The notes under the pieces are model-generated. The model was not told the origin of the DNA and did not search any database. It worked only from the letters and a program-made list of their open reading frames with translations. The translations under genes and the position numbers were made by a program. Positions 13,776 to 19,350 of a stretch of 19,350 nt of DNA are shown one piece after another. Source of the stretch: JANXUF01 sp043747685 (GTDB taxonomy: Bacteria; Actinomycetota; Acidimicrobiia; Acidimicrobiales; Ilumatobacteraceae); NCBI GenBank assembly GCA_043747685.1, contig JAYTOR010000218.1:1-19350 (forward strand), in the 5' to 3' direction. How positions within the stretch are numbered: position 1 is the first letter of the stretch; every line of letters begins with the position of its first letter.

Positions 13776-14733
13776 TCTCGGTCGTCGTCCCGCTCGTCGG
13801 TACCGATGCCGCAGACCGGATGCGGTCCGCTGCTGCCGACTCGCCGAGGAAGTCGAGCATCAGCGCTGCGCTGAGGATCGCGGCCGTCGGGTTTGCCTTG
13901 CCGGTACCGACGATGTCCGGTGCTGATCCGTGCACCGGTTCGAACATCGAAGGACCGGTGCGTGCCGGGTTGAGATTCGCGGACGACGCCAGGCCGATAC
14001 CGCCTGATACGGCTCCGCCCAAATCGGTGAGGATGTCGCCGAACAGGTTGTCGGTAACGACGACGTCGTAGCGCTGGGGGTCCTGGACGAAATAGATACA
14101 GGCGGCATCGACATGGTTGTAGGCCGTTGCGATCTGCGGGTACTCGGTACGGACCTCGTTGAAGGTACGTTCCCAGAGGTCACCGGCGAATGTTAGTACG
14201 TTGGTCTTGTGGACGAGCGTGAGGTGTTTGCGAGGCCGACTGGCGGCCAACTCGAAGGCGTAGCGGATGGCCCGTTCGACGCCCATGCGCGTATTCACGC
14301 TGCCTTGCGTGGCGACCTCGAACGGCGTTCCCTTGCGCAGCACCCCGCCTTCGCCGGCATAGGACCCCTCGGTGTTCTCACGGATGACGATGAACTCGTG
14401 CGGCTCCGACTTCCCAGGCGCAATGCCGGAAAACGGGCGTTGGTTGATGTACAGATCGAGGGAGAAACGCATCTTCAGTAACAGCCCGCGCTCGATCACG
14501 CCAGGAGGAACGCCCGGTGTCCCGACTGCACCGAGCAGGATGGCGTCGAAGTGGCGCAGTTCGTCGAGGGTGCTGTCCGAGAGAATCTCACCGTCGCGCA
14601 GATAGCGGCCGCCTCCGAGCTCGAAGTCCTGCGTATCGATGTCGACACCGGCGGCGCGCACCACCTTGACTGCCTCGACGGTCACTTCCGGACCGATTCC
14701 ATCTCCACCGATGACTGCTATGCGATGTGCCAT
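13747..14733 (-). CDS. leuB: 3-isopropylmalate dehydrogenase
   Basis: NAD-dependent oxidative decarboxylase of leucine biosynthesis (3-isopropylmalate to 2-oxoisocaproate); 328 aa, typical of the compact actinobacterial type. Visible features: GGDGIGPEV (9-17), the substrate arginines in KMRFSLDLYINQRP (Arg89, Arg99), RENTEGSYAGEGG (118-130), Lys176 in VHKTNVL, and the metal aspartates in VVTDNLFGDILTDLGG (Asp228, Asp233). EPVHGSAPDIVGTGKANP (265-282) is the NAD-binding stretch. The ENTEG motif is shared with tartrate and isocitrate dehydrogenases, but the overall pattern and the presence of leuCD nearby favour LeuB. The ATG at 14733 has no clear ribosome binding site. It lies 76 bases after the ATPase gene on the same strand. 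No copy of the leuC palindrome is seen upstream. Confidence 0.93.
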   Translation of the reverse strand: MAHRIAVIGGDGIGPEVTVEAVKVVRAAGVDIDTQDFELGGGRYLRDGEILSDSTLDELRHFDAILLGAVGTPGVPPGVIERGLLLKMRFSLDLYINQRPFSGIAPGKSEPHEFIVIRENTEGSYAGEGGVLRKGTPFEVATQGSVNTRMGVERAIRYAFELAASRPRKHLTLVHKTNVLTFAGDLWERTFNEVRTEYPQIATAYNHVDAACIYFVQDPQRYDVVVTDNLFGDILTDLGGAVSGGIGLASSANLNPARTGPSMFEPVHGSAPDIVGTGKANPTAAILSAALMLDFLGESAAADRIRSAASVPTSGTTTEIADQIAARL

Positions 14734-14809
14734 AAGCGCATGACGGTAGCCGCAGACGGCACCACCGACCACGATTCTCCTGCCGTCAGCGTCGTCGACG
14801 GAGTTCGGG

Positions 14810-17227
14810 CTAACCCATCGGGTGGAAGTGCGACCAGACTCGGTCGCTCAACTTCTGACCGACCAGCAGCAGTGGATAGCCGGCGGCGATGAAGACCGCT
14901 GCGAGCCCGTATGCCCAGTTCCGGGTGACCGGCAGCAGGAAGTAGTTGCGGCCGGCGGGGATCAGGAAGATCAGCGCCATCAGAGTCGCCATCGTCGACA
15001 GCAGTGTGAGGCGCAGAATGTTCATCGGCCGGGCGACCCGGTAGAGGTTCATCAGTGCGATCGAGCCGGCCACCAGCACGGCGATGCCGCTCGCCTCGGT
15101 GTGATGATTGGTGAGTACTCCGTCGACCATCTGCCAAGACGAGCGCGGATCGATCGAGTGCGCCGACTGCAGGATGGCGAAGATCGTCATCGTCAGCGCG
15201 GCGATGACCAGCCCAGCGGGAATGGCCGAACCGAGCACCCGCCTGAGGAACCCCGGCGTGACCCGATCGGCGTTCGATTCGAGGGCCAGGAAGAACGCAG
15301 GGATACCGATCGTGAACCAACTGAGGATCGTCAGGTGGCGCGGGAGCAGCGGATAGGTCACGGCGAACACACCGGTCAGTACTGACAGCACGACCGAGTA
15401 GATCGTCTTGGTGAGGAACAGGCTGGCGACGCGTTCGATGTTGTTGATGACGCGACGGCCCTCGGCGACGACTGCCGGCAACGCCGAGAAGTTCGAGTCG
15501 AGCAGGACGAGTTGGGCGACGCTGCGGGTCGCCTCGCTGCCGGACGCCATGGCGATGCCGCAGTTGGCGTCCTTGAGGGCGAGCACGTCGTTGACGCCGT
15601 CGCCGGTCATCGCCACGGTATGACCACGATGCTGCAACGCCTTGACCATCGAACGCTTCTGATGCGGAGTCACCCGGCCGAAGACGGACGTCGCCTCGAC
15701 GGCGTCAGCGAGCACGTCGATGTCGTCATCGGTCGGCAGCGTGTTGGCATCGACACTCGATTCCCACCCTTCGAGTCCGGCGCGGCGGGCGACTGCCGAG
15801 ACGGTCACCGGGTTGTCACCGGAGATGACTTTGATGATCACGCCCTGATCGGCGAAATACTGCAGCGTCTCGGCGGCGTCGGAACGGACGATGTCCTCGA
15901 GCAGTACAAGCGCGGCTGCGGTGATCGCCGGCAGCGTCTCCTGGCCGTCGATGATCGCTGCGTCGCTGTGGGCCAGCACGAGCACTCTGCTGCCTTCTGC
16001 GGCGTCATCGTTCACCTGCTTGCGGATTTCCCCTGCGAAGTCGTCCTGCAGCACGTTCTCCGGTGCCCCGAGCACCCAGGTGCCATGGCCGTCGAACGAC
16101 ATTGCACTCCACTTGCGTCGCGACGAGAACGGCACCTTGGCGTTGGCTTTCCACATCGGATCGGTGGGATAGGCGGTGCGGACGGCGATGAGTGTGGCGT
16201 TCGGGTCGGTGTCGGTGTTGGCCACAGCCGCAAGCGCCGCCAGTACCTCTTCCTCCGAGGTGTAGTCGAGATGACGGATGTGCGAAACCGTCAACGTGCC
16301 CTCGGTGATCGTGCCTGTCTTGTCGGCACACAGCACGTCGACCCGTGCGAGTACCTCGATCGCCGGCAGTTCCTGCACGAGGCAGCGGTGTTTCGCCAAC
16401 CGCACGACCCCGACGGCAAAGGCCACGCTCGTCATCAGCACGAGACCCTCTGGGACCATGCCGATCAATCCGCTTGCCGTCTTGACGATCGCCTCGCGCC
16501 AGCCCTGATCGAGCCGCAGGAACTGACTCGAGGCGAGCAGCAGTCCGACAGGGATCATCGCCCAACCGACCCATTTGACAATGCGGTTGACATCGTTGCG
16601 CAGCGGTGAATTGACGAGTGTGAAGCGCTTTGCCTCCTCGGCGAGTTTCGCTGCGTAGTTGTCGGCACCGACCTTGGTGATGATGATGCGGCCAGTCCCG
16701 GCGACAACGGCGCTGCCGGAGAGCACCTCGTCGTCGACCTCCTTGACGATCGGATCGGCCTCGCCCGTCAACAGTGATTCATCGATCTCGAGGTTGTCGC
16801 GTGCCAGCACCCTGCCATCGGCGACGACCTGCGCCCCAGCCCGCAATTCGACGACATCGTCGAGCACGAGTCGGTTGACGGCGATCTCCGTGACCTGACC
16901 GTCGCGGACGACCCTTGCCTTCGGGGCGCTGACGACGCTCAGTTTGTCGAGCGTGTTTTTGGCGCGCAGTTCCTGAACGACACCGATGACACTGTTGGCG
17001 ACGATGACACCGGCGAACAGCGCGTCCTTCGGCGAGTTAGCGAGGACGACCAACGCTGCGAGAATCGCCACGATCAGGTTGACCGGCGTGAAGACGTTGG
17101 CCATGACGATCTGCTTGACCGTGCGTGTCGGTGCCGAAGGGATGGCATTGACCTTGCCGTTGGCGATCCGATCCGTCACCTGCGCCGATGTGAGGCCGCC
17201 TTCGAGGTCGATGTCGGTCGCAGTCAT
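14810..17227 (-). CDS. P-type ATPase, CtpE-like (probable Ca2+ transporter)
   Basis: An 805-aa P-type cation ATPase. The actuator domain shows TGE (154-156), the phosphorylation site is DKTGT (Asp302), and the P-domain hinge is TGDGVND (541-547). The membrane motif before the phosphorylation site is MVPEGLVLMTSVAFAVGVVRL (residues 257-277), with PEGL as the ion-binding turn. This differs from the CPx of heavy-metal ATPases and resembles mycobacterial CtpE, reported as a Ca2+ transporter. The nucleotide domain reads LGAPE (386-390), where many relatives have KGAPE. Hydrophobic segments lie near 42-63, 68-86, 218-235, 250-275 and, C-terminally, in six further stretches after residue 590. There is no N-terminal metal-binding domain. 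The ATG at 17227 has a weak GGGA. It leads the minus-strand run towards leuB. Confidence 0.93.
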   Translation of the reverse strand: MTATDIDLEGGLTSAQVTDRIANGKVNAIPSAPTRTVKQIVMANVFTPVNLIVAILAALVVLANSPKDALFAGVIVANSVIGVVQELRAKNTLDKLSVVSAPKARVVRDGQVTEIAVNRLVLDDVVELRAGAQVVADGRVLARDNLEIDESLLTGEADPIVKEVDDEVLSGSAVVAGTGRIIITKVGADNYAAKLAEEAKRFTLVNSPLRNDVNRIVKWVGWAMIPVGLLLASSQFLRLDQGWREAIVKTASGLIGMVPEGLVLMTSVAFAVGVVRLAKHRCLVQELPAIEVLARVDVLCADKTGTITEGTLTVSHIRHLDYTSEEEVLAALAAVANTDTDPNATLIAVRTAYPTDPMWKANAKVPFSSRRKWSAMSFDGHGTWVLGAPENVLQDDFAGEIRKQVNDDAAEGSRVLVLAHSDAAIIDGQETLPAITAAALVLLEDIVRSDAAETLQYFADQGVIIKVISGDNPVTVSAVARRAGLEGWESSVDANTLPTDDDIDVLADAVEATSVFGRVTPHQKRSMVKALQHRGHTVAMTGDGVNDVLALKDANCGIAMASGSEATRSVAQLVLLDSNFSALPAVVAEGRRVINNIERVASLFLTKTIYSVVLSVLTGVFAVTYPLLPRHLTILSWFTIGIPAFFLALESNADRVTPGFLRRVLGSAIPAGLVIAALTMTIFAILQSAHSIDPRSSWQMVDGVLTNHHTEASGIAVLVAGSIALMNLYRVARPMNILRLTLLSTMATLMALIFLIPAGRNYFLLPVTRNWAYGLAAVFIAAGYPLLLVGQKLSDRVWSHFHPMG

Positions 17228-17276
17228 GACATCCCACGGTACTCGGCGGCGGTCTCAGCAACCCTTCAGTCGGCAG

Positions 17277-17355
17277 CGCAGTCGTCCGATCAGTGGCCAC
17301 GCAGTCGTCAGCGCTACTCGCGCCGGTGTCTGTTCGGCTGTCGGGTGGGCCGAAC
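17277..17355. promoter_or_regulatory. Divergent promoter region with small repeats (ATPase / racemase)
   Basis: The 143-base gap 17228-17370 holds CGCAGTCGTC twice (17277-17286 and 17300-17309, 23 bases apart), and the inverted repeat GTTCGG (17332-17337) with CCGAAC (17350-17355), which lies just before the racemase ATG. No confident -35/-10 boxes are seen. The direct repeat spacing of about two helical turns could fit protein binding. Confidence 0.3.
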
Positions 17356-17370
17356 GGCCATACTCGATGG

Positions 17371-18486
17371 ATGTACGTCGACGAAGTAGAGCTGCGCGTC
17401 ATCCGTATCCCACTGCGCACCCCGTTCAAGACATCCTTCGGCGTCGAGACCGAACGTGTCGTGGTGCTGGCGACCGTTCGCGCTGACGGCGTCGAGGGCT
17501 ACGGCGAAGGAGTGATGGACCCGCTGCCCGCTTACCGCGAGGAAACGATCGCCGGTGCGCTGCAGATCCTCCGCAATGCGGTCGTCCCCGACGTGCTGGC
17601 CAACGGGGTGCAGCACCCAGACGAACTGTTGACCAGGTGGGGCCGCTGGCGCGGGAACCCGATGGCCAAGACGACGCTCGAATTGGCGGTCTGGGATTGC
17701 TACGCCCGTCAAATGGACGTGCCGCTGTACACGCTCGTCGGCGGTTCGATCGATCCTGCGCTCGGTGGCGTCGAGGTCGGTGCGAGCCTCGGCATGAACT
17801 CGATCGCCGACACCGTCGAGTCGGTCAGCGTCCATGTCGAGCAGGGCTACCGGCGCATCAAGTTGAAGATCGAACCCGGCTGGGACGTCGTGTTGCTCGC
17901 CGCTGTGCGTGACAGGCATCCGGACATCGAACTGACCGTCGACGCCAACTCGGCGTACACACTCGCCGACATCGGTGTGCTCAGGGAGATCGATCAATTC
18001 GGGCTGCACTACATCGAACAGCCGCTGCACTGGGACGACCTCACCGACCATGCGACGTTGGCACCGCAACTGGCAACGGCGATCTGCCTGGACGAGACGT
18101 TGACGTCGCCGGCACGGACACGGTCGGCACTCGATCTGCAGGCGTGCAAGGTCGTCAACGTCAAGGTCGGCCGCGTCGGCGGGCTCGCAGCGGTCCAGCA
18201 GATCAGCGAACTCTGCGTCAGCCGTGACGTCCCGATGTGGTGCGGTGGCATGCTCGAAACCGGCATCGGCAGGGCGCACAACATCCACATCGCCACGATG
18301 CCGGGTTTCGTCTACCCGGGTGACACGGCCTCGGCGAGTAGGACGTTCACACGCGACATCACCGAGCAGCAGTTGGAGGCAACCGACGGAATCATGCCGG
18401 TTCCCGCCGGTGCCGGGATCGGCGTCACCCTCGACATGGCGTTCCTCGACAGCCTGACCGAAATGGTCGAGGTCATCCGCCGGTGA
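17371..18486 (+). CDS. Enolase-superfamily o-succinylbenzoate synthase / N-succinylamino acid racemase
   Basis: A 371-aa enolase-superfamily enzyme of the muconate-lactonizing (OSBS/NSAR) subgroup. Catalytic lysines are Lys166 (in IKLKIEP) and Lys265 (NVKVGRVGG); metal ligands are Asp191 (VDANSAY), Glu216 (YIEQPL) and Asp241 (CLDE). These align at about two residues' offset with those of Amycolatopsis NSAR. GGMLETGIGRAHNIHIA (292-308) is also typical. Such proteins make o-succinylbenzoate for menaquinone (MenC), racemise N-succinylamino acids, or do both. The GNAT partner overlapping downstream argues for the racemase role, while no other men gene is in view. The ATG at 17371 gives the usual family length; the upstream GTG at 17293 adds 26 unlikely residues. 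No strong ribosome binding site is present. Confidence 0.9.
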   Translation: MYVDEVELRVIRIPLRTPFKTSFGVETERVVVLATVRADGVEGYGEGVMDPLPAYREETIAGALQILRNAVVPDVLANGVQHPDELLTRWGRWRGNPMAKTTLELAVWDCYARQMDVPLYTLVGGSIDPALGGVEVGASLGMNSIADTVESVSVHVEQGYRRIKLKIEPGWDVVLLAAVRDRHPDIELTVDANSAYTLADIGVLREIDQFGLHYIEQPLHWDDLTDHATLAPQLATAICLDETLTSPARTRSALDLQACKVVNVKVGRVGGLAAVQQISELCVSRDVPMWCGGMLETGIGRAHNIHIATMPGFVYPGDTASASRTFTRDITEQQLEATDGIMPVPAGAGIGVTLDMAFLDSLTEMVEVIRR

Positions 18487-19154
18487 CGATCGAGTTCCGC
18501 ACATTGACGACGGCGGCGGAACTCGCCGATCTGCCTGCTTTCGAGCAACGCGTCTGGGGCATGGGTGACGGCGTCTCGCTGCACATGCTGGTGGCGACGG
18601 TCGCCGAGGGCGGCATGGCGATCGGGGCCTATGACGACGGCCGCCTCGTCGGCTCCGTATACGGGTTCCGGACCTTCGAAGCCGGCGTGCTGCACTCGCA
18701 CTACATGGCAGTCGATCCTGCGCACCGCCGTGGCGGGCTCGGCTCGCAGCTCAAACGGCGTCAGCGGGAGTGGTGCCTCGAACGGGGGATCAAGGCGATG
18801 CGCTGGACGTTCGACCCGCTACAACTGAACAACGCACACTTGAACCTGCACACCCTCGGAGCGGTGGGTGTTGCATACCACGAAGATCACTACGGAGTCC
18901 TCGGTGGCATCAACGGCAACCTGCCGAGCGACCGTTTGACCGTGCAGTGGGACCTCGTCGGACCTCCGTTCTCCGGACATCAAGCGGCCGCCGTCGAGGT
19001 CCCCGCCGTGTCCACCGAAGAGATCGCCGCGTCGGCCGAGGCGGCGATCATCGCCAGACTGGCAGTCCGCCGACAGATGAAACCGCTGCTGTCGCAGGGC
19101 TGGCGGGTGACGGCGATTGACCGCGACAGCCGTGTCTACACCCTCAGCAAGTGA
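18483..19154 (+). CDS. GNAT N-acyltransferase, probable D-amino acid N-succinyltransferase
   Basis: A 223-aa GNAT-fold acyltransferase. The acyl-CoA binding A-loop is HRRGGLG (81-87), preceded by the beta-strand HSHYMAVDPA. The second half, with MRWTFDPLQLNNAHLNLHTLG (106-126) and HYGVLGG then NLPSDRLTVQWDL, is the signature of the COG3375-type predicted acetyltransferases. In Geobacillus-type gene clusters a member of this family succinylates D-amino acids ahead of NSAR. Its GTG start at 18483 overlaps the racemase stop as GTGA, so the two are co-translated. The remaining enzyme of the route, a desuccinylase of the M20 type, is not in the window. The last 60 residues are an Ala-rich extension after the GNAT core. 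Confidence 0.87.
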   Translation: MTIEFRTLTTAAELADLPAFEQRVWGMGDGVSLHMLVATVAEGGMAIGAYDDGRLVGSVYGFRTFEAGVLHSHYMAVDPAHRRGGLGSQLKRRQREWCLERGIKAMRWTFDPLQLNNAHLNLHTLGAVGVAYHEDHYGVLGGINGNLPSDRLTVQWDLVGPPFSGHQAAAVEVPAVSTEEIAASAEAAIIARLAVRRQMKPLLSQGWRVTAIDRDSRVYTLSK

Positions 19155-19176
19155 AAACGGTCCAGCCGTCGACTCG

Positions 19177-19197
19177 CCGAGGGGCGGGCCCACTCGG
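19177..19197 (+). terminator. GC-rich hairpin after the GNAT gene
   Basis: CCGAG plus GGGC (19177-19185) pair with GCCC and CTCGG (19188-19197), with a single bulged A. It begins 22 bases after the GNAT stop and has no T-run. It plausibly ends the racemase-GNAT transcript. Confidence 0.5.
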
Positions 19198-19350
19198 TGT
19201 CCAACAGCGTCAGAAGAACCACCATCCGTAGCAGATCACGTGAATTTCTGCGCTCGACCTTGCATTCATGAAGCCGGTCGTTTAACGTCCGATTCAGCAA
19301 CTTTGTGTCGTTTGTCACTACTGGCTTGGGGGTTGAGTGGGGGTACTCGA
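19198..19350. other. Non-coding tail of the window
   Basis: No credible gene is seen; a 60-codon minus-strand reading across 19136-19318 lacks any recognisable feature. The stretch is less GC-rich than its surroundings. It contains GCAGA, TCACGTGA (19236-19243) and TCTGC (19231-19251), a palindrome inside an inverted repeat. TTGCAT (19260-19265) and TTTAAC (19281-19286) may be part of a promoter for a gene beyond the edge, but their 15-base spacing is short. Confidence 0.3.

Noticed and set aside
15512..16609. A 365-codon plus-strand reading opposite the P-type ATPase
   Set aside because: It lies wholly antisense to a gene with intact P-type ATPase motifs. The translation is Arg/His/Asp-rich without domains, as expected from the complementary frame of GC-rich coding DNA.
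17314..18504. A 396-codon minus-strand reading opposite the racemase gene
   Set aside because: It is antisense to a gene with all catalytic residues, is rich in Asp/Arg/Val with no recognisable motif, and has no ribosome binding site.
1..19350. CRISPR array, tRNA/rRNA genes, insertion sequences, phage genes or toxin-antitoxin pairs
   Set aside because: All gaps are under 300 bases and were read through. None shows regularly spaced repeats, a cloverleaf with a TTCGA-type T-loop, transposase or integrase motifs, or small paired genes.

Overview
The window is a GC-rich, densely coded bacterial chromosome segment holding 16 protein-coding genes and no RNA genes other than a cis-regulatory leader. 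The gene set points to a high-GC actinobacterium: an IclR regulator divergent from leuCD (the NdgR/LtbR arrangement), a CtpE-type P-type ATPase, and a short hypothetical protein with an HCSLCDITHG motif of a type I recall from actinobacteria. A member of the Acidimicrobiia is a plausible guess, but this rests on recalled similarity and not on a search. I see no phage, transposase, integrase, CRISPR or tRNA signal; this looks like ordinary core chromosome.

Layout. (1) 79-1398: DEAD-box RNA helicase (+). (2) 1475-4291: leucine block, with leuC-leuD on the minus strand (ATGA overlap) and a divergent IclR regulator. A perfect 24-bp palindrome lies between them, and a second copy of its core lies just past the regulator's 3' end. 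(3) 4353-6015: agmatinase (-) divergent from a 2-oxoglutarate/Fe(II) oxygenase (+). (4) 6038-7588: conserved hypothetical (-) divergent from a PlsC-like acyltransferase (+). (5) 7654-9386: DJ-1/PfpI enzyme and a GlxA-type DJ-1/AraC regulator, both minus strand. (6) 9511-10643: a yybP-ykoY (manganese) riboswitch followed by a TerC-family metal exporter (+). (7) 10757-17227: a minus-strand run, read as ctpE-like ATPase, leuB, greA, alpha/beta hydrolase, ABC1 kinase. (8) 17371-19154: enolase-superfamily OSBS/N-succinylamino acid racemase and a GNAT transferase overlapping by 4 nt (+). The last ~200 bases hold a hairpin and no convincing gene.

How they fit together. leuC, leuD and leuB cover the last two enzymes of the leucine branch, but in two loci 10 kb apart; only leuCD has the palindromic operator. 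The TerC leader carries both the riboswitch signature and an SD-sequestering hairpin whose anti-SD strand overlaps the aptamer's closing stem, which suggests translational ON control by Mn2+. The racemase/GNAT pair matches two of the three steps of the known N-succinyl route from D- to L-amino acids.

Most of the window is well-known biology. The observations most worth following are the riboswitch/SD switch, the duplicated regulator palindrome, the D-amino-acid pair, and the hairpins without U-tracts at transcription-unit ends.
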